Assembly: GCA_964036275.1 (NCBI GenBank) | Contig: OZ038436.1 | Coordinates: 15,837,904-15,901,903, forward strand | Origin: Litoditis marina | Lineage: Eukaryota; Nematoda; Chromadorea; Rhabditida; Rhabditidae | DNA length: 64,000 nucleotides | Direction: 5' to 3' | In this document: positions 38,401-50,928 of the stretch, in pieces | Numbering within the stretch: the stretch's first letter is position 1 | How the letters are laid out: each line of letters begins with the position of its first letter | The notes under the pieces: generated by a model | What the model saw: only the letters and a program-made list of their open reading frames with translations | What the model was told of the DNA's origin: nothing | Database searches by the model: none | Program-made: the position numbers and the translations under genes

Positions 38401-40625
38401 TGGAGCACAAAAGTTGCTCTCATTTGAACGAAGTTATAACGACGCCAATCGTTCTGAACTACGGCGCCGTTAAAAACTCCAATAGAACCTCATAACATTC
38501 CTCGTTTAGCTCATTGTTCATAAAATATCATTTTCATTAAAAGTGACCGTTACTTCGTAACTATAGAAAAAAGAGTTCAATTAGTATAAAAACGGATGTA
38601 AAGAAAGTTAAGATTAGTTTTGGATGAAAAGTGTGCAAGAAATATGAAAGAAGTCCAATAAAAATATTTTGAGGAAAAGGCTAATCTCGCTTTTGTTGAA
38701 AAAAACAAAGTGTAAGCTAGATCATTGTGAGTTGCAGTCAGAAGTTCTCTTTTCGGTAACAAAAAACTTGGTATCCATTTTTTTCTGAAACTTTAAACCG
38801 AGCGACTTCTTTCATATTTCTTGCACACTTTTCATCGAAAACTAATCTTAACTTTCTTTACATCCGTTTTTTATACTAATTTACCTAGTTTCTAAGATTT
38901 TTTGGGAACCACGACTCTGATAAATGACTCCACGACTCTGATAAATGACTCCACGACTCCGATAAATGTTCAAGCATTCCAAAGTGTTGAGTGTTGATAG
39001 ACAATTTATGTACTTTCAGGAGTTGGGTAATGAGATAGCAAAGCTCATTCATGACCCTTGGGGGGAGAAGGTGATCCATTACATTGTTCACCCCAGAGAT
39101 GGACGAGGAATGTCGGAGAGGGAAATCATCAGACTCAAAGAGGTTAGTTTTTTGCTTATGTTTAGTGTTTATCCCCAGAAAGGAGCCTTTCAAAGTACTA
39201 TATGTTCGAAACTTTCATTTGCCCGATTGAAAGATAACCATTATATCCAGTTTCTTCTTTGTTTTTTTTTTACGTTTGGGGTGTGGGGCTCGTGAGACAT
39301 AGTTTATTTTGCTGACTAAGAAGAACGTTTCAAGGTAATTAATATTCTTTTATCAACAAAAACATCATGTAAAATAAGTTTCTGATATGATCTGTGGTCT
39401 AGGGCGACACGAACCCAACCAGTAAGAAGGCGAAAAAAGATCGATATGCGGAGTTGTATGCCGGGATCACAGAGTCATTGTATCCGTACCTGGCAGCTAA
39501 CATGGAGGAGCTGGTGTTTGAGCACAAGAAGTTCAAGTTTATCACGGCCTGCTTGGAAACCACATGTAAGTTGCTATCATAATATTCCCATTGAAACAGT
39601 ACAAGTTCACTTGTTGTACAGCCGCATATTCGTAAGGTGTAAGTCTCCTCTTTGTAACAACTTGAAAGCTTAATAAAGAGGGACCCAAGGGTTTGTGGGT
39701 TATGCTGAATATCTCCATAATAGTAGTCTATTTTCAACATTAATAATACAAGCTATAATATATTGTATTTTCAGCACAATATGATTTGTTCGACCGCAAA
39801 GTTCCAACAGAGATGCGACAACGGTGTAATCAAGCTATCATCGACCTAGCTGCTCAGGTAAACCACTCTCTGTTTCGTCAATCTCCACTCACGCGTCGAC
39901 TTGATTAATAACAATATTTGATATGGTTCTTTCAGAATAACATTGTTTCAGGAGTTCATTCCTATGGATTCTGAGCGGTTCCATTTCATTGAACATCCGT
40001 CTGGTCATTTCTTGATGATGGGAGTGCTTAGGTGAGCCATACTTGTATCAGATGTGCTTAAGATGATTGAAGAAATCTCGATACTCATAGTTATTGTACG
40101 CGCTTTCCACGTTTGGTGACATGTATTTTATTAATCTAGATGCGACAAAGATCTACCAGAAGACGAGCGGTTGTCCAACATGATGGTGGAGTCAATGGAA
40201 TCACAAGAGTACGGATCATGGATTGCATGCAATAAGGTGTGAATTATAGTTATGTTTTATTGCATCGTCTCTCCTGTGGTCGTATTCACTAAGCTCAAAT
40301 AGCCGGGTAAGATTTTGAGCGAATTTTCAATAGATTTTTTAAGGACGTATGTCACGTCACGTATGTCTATTTGCTCATAGTTTATTACGTGTTTAGTCGT
40401 TTTTTGGTAGGCAATACAGAGCAAAAACTGCTGAAAAAAACTTAAATAATGTTCAATAATATAATGCTAATATTTTTCTAGGGCTGTCATGTTCTCCTGA
40501 AGATGATTCAAAGTGGATCTCCAGTTGTGAAGCAGCGAATTCGTGAGGCTGTGAACATGAAGCAGTTGAAAGAATACACGTTCAAAGGAGCAATGTTATT
40601 AGCCGATGAGCTTTCTAAGAAGTAA
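32455..40625 (+). CDS. PUM3: Pumilio homolog 3 (Puf-A/PUM3), nucleolar RNA-binding protein
   Basis: Twenty exons: 32455-32574, 33111-33275, 33561-33713, 34227-34334, 34612-34686, 34801-34865, 35090-35150, 35613-35703, 35981-36065, 36160-36241, 36561-36653, 37062-37165, 37277-37460, 37604-37729, 39020-39142, 39403-39565, 39775-39857, 39952-40031, 40140-40236, 40482-40625; 733 aa (human 648). A Lys-rich N-terminus of about 230 residues precedes the PUF-like repeats. Family motifs include YAHDTCRVIEC, KYARFFVSRML, AYNEFADQKQR, EFYGREF, HTLTHKLLLDFL, FGHRVLQALFDSVDDT, DPWGEKVIHYIVHPRD and EHPSGHFLMM. PUM3 proteins bind RNA or DNA without base specificity and act in ribosome biogenesis; the C. elegans relative is puf-12. 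All phases agree. Introns carry MITE G (two copies), I and H. Confidence 0.93.
32829..32981. mobile_element. MITE family G, copy 3 (in PUM3 intron 1)
   Basis: ACACCAGTAAAGTCTGACTA to GACAGCTTTACTGGGGTAT; the arms are inverted and the body shares TTTCGTATGTAAACAAGTGA with copy 4. Confidence 0.65.
33808..33935. mobile_element. Family F-like fragment (in PUM3 intron 3)
   Basis: Repeated GGTTAAC, AACCCGG and GGGTTA motifs in inverted order, with TAACCCCTTTG at the left and AAATACCCGGTTA at the right. A diverged relative of the family F palindromes. Confidence 0.45.
33998..34166. mobile_element. MITE family G, copy 4 (in PUM3 intron 3)
   Basis: CATACACCAGTGAGACCTGA at the left and AACCTTGCTGGTGTATG at the right are inverted ends. 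The body resembles copies 1 and 3. Confidence 0.7.
35441..35519. repeat. Short tandem duplication in PUM3 intron 7
   Basis: CCAACTTTGGACT(T/C)TGT followed by GTATCAAGAAATTCACCGAC occurs twice in a row. Confidence 0.75.
36324..36540. mobile_element. TIR element I (in PUM3 intron 10)
   Basis: TCATACACCGCCAAGGGCCT at the left and AGGCCTTGGCGGTGTATGA at the right are near-perfect inverse ends. Inside, CGCGACCCC occurs repeatedly on one strand. That composition is common in hAT-type MITEs, so the class is a guess. Confidence 0.7.
37800..38330. other. Unclassified repeat-like DNA in PUM3 intron 14
   Basis: Starts with the palindrome GCGCAGCGCGGAGCGCTGCGC. Two segments, near 37988 and 38187, share AGAGGGCC(A/G)AAC and TCTCGC(A/G)AAAA. 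No ORF is supported. Confidence 0.35.
38579..38881. mobile_element. Foldback element H (in PUM3 intron 14)
   Basis: Long inverted arms of about 77 bp with only a few differences: AATTAGTATAAAAACGGATG through ATATGAAAGAAGTC on the left, and its inverse ending CATCCGTTTTTTATACTAAT on the right. The central spacer is about 150 bp. The near-identity of the arms suggests a recent insertion or an effective hairpin. Confidence 0.8.
38909..38969. repeat. 20-bp tandem repeat, three units
   Basis: CCACGACTC(T/C)GATAAATG repeated three times just upstream of PUM3 exon 15. Confidence 0.85.
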
Positions 40626-40788
40626 ATTAGTTTTGCCGGCTTCTCTAGAAGCTAATCGGTACTTGTTATTGAAATGTACACCTGTTGTGAAGTTTCACCT
40701 TCTTTCTACGCCTGGCTAGGAATTATTTGATTGATATATTGTTTCACCTTGTTACTTGTTGGAAAATGAACTGTTTGTTTGATTTTTG

Positions 40789-40794
40789 AATAAA
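40789..40794 (+). terminator. Candidate poly(A) signal for PUM3
   Basis: AATAAA 164 nt after the stop codon; further AATAAA copies follow near 40822. Confidence 0.55.
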
Positions 40795-41589
40795 TGGAAT
40801 ACTTATGGATAGAATTCAATGAATAAACCTTCAATCGAACCGAATTTTATTAATTATATACAATAACAAAATGCATAAGTACCAGCTTACTTCCACTCTG
40901 ACCGAACATAACTTTGGAAAAGATAGCCAGTCGGGATCGGGAACTTGAATGAATTTCTCTCGAAGCGCATTATTTCCGAAAGCTCATTGCTCGGTTCGCC
41001 CAGGTTGAGAAGAAGCGGCAACAACAATGATCAACCTCACACACCTACTCGATAGTTATGTTTTGGATGTTGGTGAGAAACTCTAATCTGATTTTAAACG
41101 TCTGTGAGCAGTGTATGATGTGTATAATTTCAGTGAACAAACGAATCGCAATAGATCACAACAAACAAACGGAAAACTATGATGTTCACGTTAAAAAAAG
41201 ATTTTTCAAGACATATACAAAGGTGTGATGTGAAGTAACAAGTATAAAATTATTACATAAATTAGTAACGTCACAAAATGATCTTCGAGATGGCTACCGG
41301 TACAGTTCCTCAGATTCCTAACAGCTTCCACCACCACCGCCGGCTAAGAACTCTATGTCACCCGTCTGAAAAATTAACTACTTAATAAAAGACTCCACTT
41401 ACTAAAAGACTATGAACTATGAATGAAACAGTCGGATAATCACACTAATGTACCAGGAGTTAATTGGAACGCTGCCCGAGTCTCAGTGGGAACGGCGGGA
41501 ACTACACCGTTTTATCCTGTGAATATGTTTACATGAAAAAAGTTATTTAAATTGGTTGGAATGTTGGAAACCTACCATCCATCTCCATC

Positions 41590-41595
41590 TTTATT
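41590..41595 (-). terminator. Candidate poly(A) signal for the GPCR gene
   Basis: AATAAA on the minus strand only 18 nt beyond the stop codon, implying a very short 3'UTR. Confidence 0.55.
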
Positions 41596-41612
41596 GATTG
41601 GTTATTGATCGG

Positions 41613-44600
41613 TCATATATCGGAGTGACTTGGTGCGGGCGGGGTGCGCGGTCGCACGGCGTCCTGCACGGAAAGAAGGTCCATCTCCGGTAGAGGAAGA
41701 CTCCTGTTCGAACTACCCGATTGGTTCGAATTCATCGTAGGACTACGAGATCTGCAAAATAGTTGGTATAGTCTACTCTAGGGGATGAACATGGCAGAGT
41801 TGTAGTTTGAACTTGATGCGCGCCGTAACTGACGAGTTTTGACCGATCACGAGACGAGAATAAATAATTACAAATTATAAATAGTAATATTTCTATTCTC
41901 AGTTCTGATAGTTGTGTTCAATGAATGAAGACTAACACAAACCTTGAGGGAACGTTTATGGACATTTCTGAGCACCCGGTGGGTGTGCGTGACCTTCCAG
42001 TGGGCACAACAATCGAAACCTGCGAGTGCGAAGTCGGACTCCTCGGCCTGAAGCCCAGAAGACAGTTGTATTCATACTTGTGAGAAAATTACTGCTTTCT
42101 ACGCTGTACTTCACATCAGGGTTCTCAAAAAAAAGCCAAACTCAACCGGACAAAATTTCGCATAAAAATTTGAACATGATTCACAACGCTAGTTACCGAT
42201 GAAGAGGAAAGTTGTAGTAGGTGAAGTTGGAACTCCGTATACACAGAATGGGCAGTTAATTTCACTCATTCGATATCTAAGTCAGGCTTTATCGCATCTA
42301 GACACCACGGTATGTGGTTTGTTGGTCCTTATCTACCTACCGTATGACCGAACGCGGTCGACTACTCATTGAGAGATCGGTCGGACTTCTGGGTCGACCA
42401 ATGTCGCGAGACACATCTGTTGGGGTACGGGGACTGAAATGAACATAGTATAGAGTGTAAACTTTTCTGATTAGGAGGTTCTGAGTAGTAGTTTGTTTTG
42501 TGTACACATCAGAGATTGCTAACTACGATTACAACCCCGTGGGATCAAACTACAAACACAGAACAACTGATCGGATCGCTCCACCCAAAGCAAGCCCATA
42601 CTGTATGTTGTTCTATACCGCTGTTGTATTATTTCGGTTCGGTTATTTTTGGTTGAAATTCACAAGTGATTGTGTGTATTGTATTCAGTAACAACCGTAA
42701 TAACCGAAGTGTCCATTCAGAAACTTTCCTTTAATGAAACTAGAGTGAAAAACATACCGATGGAAAGAGCTGGGTGCATCTCTTGCTATAGGGCTGCGGG
42801 GTCGCGAGAAGGACATATTTGACCCCGGTCTACACAGAGATAACTGGGAGACATCTCGTGACATGTTGGGGGTAATCACCGATCTGAAACAGACAATCCA
42901 TGATATTGATTGAGTCGTAGAAAGTGCTACAAATTCGGATGAACCCCATACAAACGTGATATAAGTATTTGAAGCGGAAAAGTGAATGAATACAATTGTA
43001 AGGGCGGGGGGGGGGTCGACTCGAAAACGTCAAAGCTGTATCGTTTTGCAGCTAGTTTTGAGTTCGACGTTATTAACCCCAGTAGCGGAAATTCAAGTTC
43101 AATTCAGACTAGAGTTTGTTCGATTTGAGCCGAGAAACCTAGCTACACTTTCTCTCTGATGCACATATCTACCGAAAAAACAAAAACAAAGATTAGCAGA
43201 GAGATTCGAATATTTCGTGAGTATTATAATTGGTCATATCATAATGTTTTCACCAACAATCTTCCATTCTGGCAACATCCGGAATTTCTGTTTACGGTTC
43301 AGGTTACCTTCCGGGAACGGTCAATGTATTGAATCCATTTCCGTATATTCTGTGATGATTTCTCGTTGACAGCATGGAAGCCGATGAACAGGAACCCATT
43401 CTAGAGCGAATCTCCTCCACGCCCTTCAAACCAATAAATCAATACATGTTAGGAAATACTTTTTCGGGAAAATGTTGAATACTTTCTTATGAAAACCATT
43501 AATAGTTTATCGTTTATGGGTTTTGGATAAAATACTGGATACTTCTGTGTGCTCTCCAAACATTTACTATTGGTATTTCCCGTTCATAACAGTTCTCGTG
43601 AAATAGAACAATGATAACCAATTTTTTGCAGTGGTGTGATTATCCGTATGAAATCAAAAAGCTCCACACATTATAATGCTATACACATTTCGTGCTGTTT
43701 TGAAGAACTAGTTCATTCAACACACGTACGCAGAACTTGTCTGAGAACTTAGAAATAGCCGTTAAAGGAAAAATTTCCGAACTTTCGAGACTGAGCCTGA
43801 CCTGTAGTCTATTTTTCATTCTCGAATAAGCTGACTTGAATGTGGCACGGAAATTCTGCGAAATGAAGGCATAGAGAATCGGATTGATACACGACTGACA
43901 GTAGGTCTGGAAAACATTGTCAATCAGAATATAGATTCAGATAGTGCAAATCTGCCAAAATCACAAACAAATGTAATTTGGTCACCATTTTATTCACATC
44001 AAGATAATTCACGTATTCCACGTGTGACCTCGGATTGGAACCAAGGTTCCAATCCGAGCTCACAATTGTCACACTAATCCGTTCGTGAGAAATTTTGTCA
44101 CCTTTTGGAAAGAGAAATGAAAAACTTTCTTTTCCATTTGTTCCGTTCCGAATTTCGAGTAGAACGAATTAAATACATGGATGAATAATGAATGAAAGAC
44201 TGACCAGTGCATTAAATCCCATTCGCATGTGTTTGAGTGTGGGAGAGTTGGAGGTTCGACAGATATAGCCAAACGAGGTCAGAAGTTCATCAACTGGAAA
44301 TAGATAAAGATATTAAACTCGCTTGCTTAGTAAAGTTTATGTTCCACTCTGAAGCATTTCGAATCTACGTTATATTCATACATTATGGCGTTCCTCTATG
44401 GCCTATAGTATAGAATATAGATTTTCCCCGCGATTCCAACTCAATTGCTAATCGCGCTTGGGAACGCACGGTCGATGATGGTATAATATAACTGGGGTGT
44501 AGTTATAGTGAGTGCCAAATTTATTGATTTCTGTCTCTCGCCGGAATCGAGCCTGCGAGCAAAAGATTGGTAGCAGGGCGCTAACCCCTGTGCTATTTGA

Positions 44601-47600
44601 GCACATAATCGGAAAGCTTTGGAATCGAAGACATGTGTGCGTACACAGCGGAAAGTGAGATATACAGTACCCTCCCTCCTTTCCGTTGGCGACGACTATA
44701 TCTATTGTTTCTAGAAATACAGAGCAAAACCCAGGTTTTTGAGATATCTAGATATTTCTCGTGGCTTCCGTTCTATCAGGCTTTTGAAAAGGCAGACCAC
44801 TAAATGTAATAAGAGCCCCCCCCCCCAAATCAAAGGACTTTTGCACACGTCTCCGAGCAGTTCGCAACAATCCTATGCGTCATTTATGAACAAAGAAGCA
44901 CATCATGAAATTATGTCAGACAAGGAAGTGATAACTCATAATAGAATGTTCCGTACTAACAACAACCTTTACCACAAATTGTTGGAAGGGCACCAAGGAT
45001 GTATTTGCAACAGAAACAGTGTAAAAGAACCCAGCTAGGCTTTATCTTCAGAAATACGAAAATGTGGTTTGTTTCAAAGCAATTCCAGTATTGGTTGAGA
45101 GTTGAGAGCCATATATGGAAAATTCAAAGTTCGATAGCGGTCTTAAAACTAACCGATAGTAGGAACCCAGCACACGGTGTACATCACCACAATCGAAATG
45201 AGCATTTGCACTATCTGGAATTTTGATCAATTATTCAGTTCTGCTTCCAAACATAGTATTGGATATAGTCAAGTAGTCGATTTCGAACTGAAAATACTCG
45301 TTGTCTTGAACTATTTTGTCGATACGCAATTCTCAACTAACTTTTGACCTGTAGTTCATTTCATTCCCACTGAGGCCCACTGGCATCGTGCCACAATTTT
45401 CGTATGGCTATTTCTCAGACCAGAAATAAGTTTTCAGTTTTCTGGGAAACTTTGAAGTGGTTTAAAATCGAATGACTGGGACTATACCAGTCATCTCACC
45501 TGTTTCTTATTCGACTCTGCCACTCTGCTGCTTTGAACCTTATGTTTGTTACTGTAGGAATTGATTTGGGTTGAGGCAGTTTTCAGTTGTTTACTAGCGG
45601 AAATCATGGGAATAGTACTGTAACTGGAGAAGGCCACTGCGTCCGTTGCGGCTTTAGAAAAAGCAACCCTGAAATACATACATTTTGTTTTTAAGACTCA
45701 AAAAAACAAGAAAAAATGATGTTTTAGGCTTGAAAAGGTTATATTTTCTACAATATTCGGTAAGTGTTCTGAATTTTTCGTGAAAAATGAACAATTGATG
45801 TGTGAACCTTCGCCCAGACGTTGAACTTTGTTCAACGTGATTGTTTTAAACTGTTTACATCAACCAACTAGTTTCAAATTCATTTTTAATATTTGAGGGA
45901 GACGGCGAAAAGTTAAGAATCAACATAATTGCCAGCTAGTGCCCGTTTAACCGCGCATTTTTGAACACAATCTCAACTCAAACACATTGGGAGAAAATAA
46001 GTGTCATCATCAATCAAAACCGTTGAATTAGTTTCAAAATCATGTTTTGACTCAATTTCATTCTTATACTCACATCGCTTGAGATAGTAGCATCCTGTCT
46101 TTAGAAGACGTATATACTATCACGGATACCCTGGCGTAACACATTGACATGGTAACCACAGGAAATACGATGAGCAACAGCATCTGAACAAAATGTGAAA
46201 AGTTGTATCGGTAACAAAAAGAAAATGAAATTATTTAAAGTTCGTCCAATATACTAAAGTCAAGTTCTTGTTCGTTATCGGTAAGGCAAATTGACTTGGT
46301 TTGGGTTCGATCCATCGTATTTGTAGCTCGTGCTTCGGGCTCAATTCCACATTTTTAGCCTTTTGAAAGTTAAACCTATAACTGCCGTTTGGTGTTTGGT
46401 TTTCCATCTCAGGTCAAAGTGTCTTTATCCTAATGTTCCATCTCTTACCTGATACATCGCATACATGCGATTCAGTTTAGTGTGGGGAATCCCGAAGAAA
46501 CTACTTGGGAACCTGAAAAAGAACATAGAAACATATTCAAAATTGAAACACACATAATTTGAAATAGGTAAGCCTAAGTTCCTCTTTATTCCACTTTTGA
46601 TTTCGGTTCAAACACAACTACAAAACTGTCGTGAAATCAATTTCCTGTGAAACATATTATAGTAAACTACTGTCGAATACGTCAACCGTTCTCAATAGTT
46701 GTGTTTGGTAGAGTTAGAATCATTGTTGGAATTTGATCTCGATATATCATATATGCTATCTTGCACCGTAAAGTAACGGGCTCGAACTACTATAACAACG
46801 GAGTAAGCAACCTAAAAAAATAACAGAGGAAGAGAGAAAAAAAAAGAGAAAAATGAAAAAAAGAAAGTATTATACCTTCTCCTGCACCAATGGACCCTGT
46901 GTCCCGAGAGAGATACATTGGTCTCATAGTCGATTCGCATGGCAGTCGGAATAGCCAGAAAAGCTGACAAAAGCCAGATCAGAAGGATGACCTGAAATTA
47001 GTAAATTTTATAGTGATTAGATGAGCATTTTTTGAATACTGAATAAAATTGAAATTCAAAGTGGGTCCTTATAGAAAGAATGTTCAAACATGTATGGCAT
47101 ATACGTTCACTCCTTTTTGCAAGAAAAGTTTCTGTGACGTCTGTAGCGGTTGACCGGATCTCCGGTGGAGTGTTATGTGAAAATACGCGAATTCAGACAA
47201 AAAGGGTTCGGGCCAAACTACAAAGACATTTGGATGGGGCAAAATTCACTATATAAGCTTGATTGAAAAGAAGCGAACCCCAGACTCACTTTCTTTGCCC
47301 TTCCGATCGAAGACAACCACATATTTCGCATAGGATAAGCTATTGCCAGATATCTGAAAAGTACACAAATGAAACAAGTAATTCGCGATTGAGTATCCAT
47401 ACACATTTTTGCCCAGTTCAATATATCGAGAACCAACATTCCATTGTGATAACCACGGAATGAATCCACAGAAATTGTGGAGATACTGTGAAACATTTGC
47501 AAATTTGCATGTTAGAAGCTAACAGAACCGATCAAACTGTTTTTTAAACGGAATTGAGATCCATCGGGCAACGGATCTTTATTTTGATTTTTTTAAAGGT

Positions 47601-49675
47601 TTAACAGTGTTTCAATATAGCTTCTGAGAACGCAACATCAAACTGTACTCACCTCTCGAATGATATCATGGTCATAGTTAGTACTGAGCAGAAACAAGTG
47701 AACTGTTGAATATAGTGCACGGAGTAGCACGCGAATCGTCCCATGAACCACGTATGCGACATGTATTTCACGAACTGAAAACAGGGAATAAAACAAAAAA
47801 GAAACTTTCTTCAACTTTAAACTCAATATAATTAGACTAAACCCAAATTTGTCAAGCAATGGGCAACGAGTAATTGCTCAAACTGATTGATCTCAACGAT
47901 GAACTTCTCTGAATTACATTCGTGCTACTTAAATATGGTCAGCAGACCAGTGAATAGGTCTACATTTATTCTTTTGTTGATGTTAATTCACGTTGGACGT
48001 GAGTCGTTTATATACGTGAAATGTCATAAACATAGGTATAGCTCGAGTTCTCAATTACCATAATCGGCACGCAGAACCAGATAAGACAGAGGTCCGCAGT
48101 GCTCAAAGAAGCCAAAAACACGTTGGTCACATTGCGCATCCTCTTGAATCGATTCACCACGAAAATAACCTGGAAAATCAATAACATGAGAACATTAATT
48201 TATTTGTTCTCGATTCAGCAAATTCTTTTCAGAAACAAAAACTTCTAAATGTACTTCAGCGGTCAGCGCCATGCGTGAAACGTTTGGGGTAGAGGTGTAG
48301 AAGCCGAGCTTACCACATTTATTTTTCTTCCTTCTAACCATTTCTTTTACACTGTTACTATGTTAAACTAGAGGTTTTATTCTTAGTAGTTATGATTAGT
48401 TGTTGGTATGCTCTATGTTGACCAAAGCTTGGTAAAGATGAGTTTTCGTCTGTTTTCGATTTATTTATGGTGTTTGACAGTTTCATTACGTGAAAAAAGA
48501 TAATGTATAATATATACTCTTTTATGACAACATTTGACATAGTCGTGCACTTTTTTCGACTTGTTGAAAATATAAATAGTTTCATAAGGAACTGACCATC
48601 GCATTTCCGACAGTTCCAACTAGAAAAACTACCAGATATAGTAGGGCGGGCAGGGCAATTTCGAATAGCTGCTCCTCGGATAAGTTGAACAGAAAACTAG
48701 TTTGGACTAGCTTGCAACTGTTCATACACACCTAAAATGTGACTTGTATTTTATCAAGATTTCCATCAGTCATTTACAATTTCATAAAGTGGGAAGTACC
48801 ACAAAATATGCAACCATGTACTGAATGTCTTGTTTACACGTTTGGCGTGATAATACACTTACTAGTAGTATAATATTTGCACGTTTAGTCTATGAACTTG
48901 CCGACAAACTTCGTTGCTCTCTAAGTATATGTTTATGTATTCGCCAATACACTCTCCATTTCCCAATTAAGTCAATCTCCCCACTTTAGATATCTCTCCA
49001 TAGTCCTTTCCGTTACATGCTAATCCCATTAATTCCTCATCCCCACTGATATTATCCCTTATTTCTGGTATCGATCCTCATTTTCAGTCACGACGAGAAT
49101 TCTCCATCATGTGGACGTGACATTACGCGGAATGGTGAGAGACTTTGTGGTTAAGGGGATGAAAACTACGTGAGAACCGCAAATATAATGCAAGTGAAAA
49201 GTGAACTCTTGTATTCATCAATCATGACGGAAAGGCAGCGGGATAAATAACACCGAAACAGAACAAAGCCACTATGAAAATAAACTCATTCCAACGTCAC
49301 TGCTGTTGACCAAAAACTCAATTCAACCCCCGCAAGCTTCTCAACCCGCTATTCAGAAAATACATCAACTCAGACAAGCCAGTTTTGTAGCAACCTCGAC
49401 AAGATACTATGCAGATCAGAGAGACGCAGACTGTATTAGCGTCTGCGGTCTCATTGATTTCCATTTTCTTCGATGTTTGTAGCTGGCCAATCACAGAAAA
49501 TTGATGCAAATATTTCTGAGAATTGAATTGTCTTTACCTTGAGGTATTTGTGCAGCGGGTGGCTGCAATTGCAGTCAGCTGACGTCATTTTATCCCAATC
49601 GATCGAATCGTCGTACTCGTAGTCAAAGGCGGTCTCCTGCACATTGTAACACTCCTCATTTTCCTCAAAGTCCAT
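41613..49675 (-). CDS. Class A neuropeptide-type GPCR
   Basis: Sixteen minus-strand exons in coding order: 49675-49538, 48731-48597, 48169-48059, 47774-47653, 47353-47290, 46991-46876, 46512-46449, 46183-46074, 45668-45500, 45214-45154, 44293-44205, 43906-43802, 43423-43371, 42829-42758, 42047-41943, 41751-41613; 550 aa. The acidic N-terminus (DYEYDDS) has a glycosylation sequon at Asn36. Helices follow in order: TM1 GTVGNAM, TM2 ASLSTADLC, TM3 Cys144 and the ERY form of DRY at 168-170, ECL2 Cys226, a long third loop (about 288-343), TM6 CWVP at 358-361 and TM7 NPILY at 401-405. The Ser/Pro-rich tail repeats RPRSP, RPRSP and RSRSP. Overall it resembles CCK/orexin/TRH-like peptide receptors; the ligand cannot be named. 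Exon 13 (43423-43371) is tentative: its splice sites are weak but it restores the phase. Confidence 0.87.
42536..42570. mobile_element. Family D end (in GPCR intron 14)
   Basis: GGGATCAAACTACAAACACA, identical to the right end of the element at 14602-14690. The rest of the element is not clear here. Confidence 0.4.
44513..44700. mobile_element. TIR element E with tRNA-like core, copy 1
   Basis: Ends TATAGTGAGTGCCAA and TTGGCGACGACTATA are imperfect inverse copies with TATA-like termini. Inside, on the minus strand (44602-44532), are an A box (TAGCACAGGGGTTAGCGC) and a B box (GGCTCGATTCC) at tRNA spacing. It sits in GPCR intron 10. Similar to 52061-52251 throughout. Confidence 0.65.
45346..45470. 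mobile_element. MITE family A, truncated copy
   Basis: Left-end sequence GTAGTTCATTTCATTCCCAC with TGAGGCCCACTGGCATCGTG matches family A; no right end follows before GPCR exon 9. Confidence 0.5.
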
Positions 49676-49677
49676 CT
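49676..49677 (-). promoter_or_regulatory. Trans-splice acceptor candidate, GPCR gene
   Basis: On the minus strand GTTTCATTCCAG directly abuts the ATG. Confidence 0.6.
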
Positions 49678-50756
49678 GGAATGAAACCGTGAGACCCACG
49701 TGAACACACGTGAAAGTGAAAGTGTAGCATATAATACATAATGGACCTACAATGAAAACAAAATGTCAGTTTACTCCAAGAAAGGATTAGCAGAAAAAGT
49801 GTGGGCGCTAAATCCGAAAATATGTCACGGTACACAATTTTCAGAAAGCAATGCTAAAGATCACTATCATACGAGTACTGATGATTTTCGCAGTATCACT
49901 TGTTTCATATATATCAAATAAGTACATAAAGCTGTGATCAAAACGAATCTACGTTTAGAGTTATACCGTATCTTATCCTAGTGACTCAATATTGAAACCA
50001 GAAACTTAGCTACCGATCTAAACTTTTAGTCGCTCAAACACATCATAACAGTTATACTATAATAAATTATTCATGTGGATGTGTCCTCAAAGACTAATAT
50101 TTATGAAAATCGACTGCATAAATACGAACCTATCAAGAAGCTCATAATTTTATAGTCACAAGTTTTCTCTATTTGAAAAATACTTGAAAAAGACCCAAAC
50201 AACCTGTTTCGAGGCTTTCAGTTTCACGTTTCGTATGAATACCGAAATACTACAATTCTACACAATTGTGTGTAAACATGTAGGCAAGCGAGAATATGAT
50301 TTATATAAATACCGGAAAAGAGGCAGTTTATTCAATAACATCTGGAGTGTTCGGCATTTTTTTTATAAGAACCAAAGCTCATTTTTTGTGGTCTTTCTGA
50401 ACAAAGAAAGGTAATCTGATGGATTGTGTAGGTAACATAATGCGCTGGCAATGAATAATTCTGAGAAGAATAAAGTACCTCACAAAAACGAACGTCACGC
50501 AACAAATTAATAGTATGTTGGAGAATACATACAGGAATGGGAAATATTTAAAAGGTCCTGATAGGTTGAAACATTTAAAATATTAATGAAGTTGAGCTAG
50601 TAGTCAGAACTCCAGGAAGTCCTGCGAATAATTCAAAGGACACTTGCACGCTTTTTTACTATGCAACAGGAACACAACCATGCGTTTCGAAAAAATTCTC
50701 GTGAACTTTGTACAGTTCAAAGTTCAAAGAAAGGAGTATGTTGAATCACTGAACTG

Positions 50757-50928
50757 TGAAAACGCTGGCAGCTTAAAATACCGGAGAAGATGCAGGCTTA
50801 AATACTGGTGTCGAATTAGCCTGCATCTCCTTATGAATTTCAAACAGTACAAGCGACATCTGGCTGACCCCGGTATTTTAAGTTGCAAAATTGGCGAGTC
50901 CGGTATTTTAAGTTGCAACGGGTTTTCA
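50757..50928. mobile_element. TIR element M
   Basis: TGAAAACGCTGGCAGCTTAA and its imperfect inverse, ending GCAACGGGTTTTCA, share TAAAATACCGG. An internal hairpin (AGATGCAGGCT...AGCCTGCATCT) and a direct repeat of CCGGTATTTTAAGTTGCAA lie between them. Confidence 0.65.

Larger units (their letters stand above)
40626..41612. other. Convergent intergenic region between PUM3 and the GPCR
   Basis: Holds poly(A) signals for both neighbours and a half-MITE A fragment near 41454-41510 (GGAACGCTGCCCGAGTCTCA). An exon-like minus-strand piece at 41313-41375 is discussed under rejected items. Confidence 0.6.

Noticed and set aside
38380..38412. B-box-like GGTTCGATTCC in PUM3 intron 14
   Set aside because: No A box or foldable tRNA arms at the right distance.
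41313..41375. Exon-like minus-strand piece: TTTTTCAG acceptor followed by TGDIEFLAGGGGGSC and a stop
   Set aside because: It lies beyond the GPCR stop and its poly(A) signal, and no donor in the last GPCR exon joins it in the right phase.
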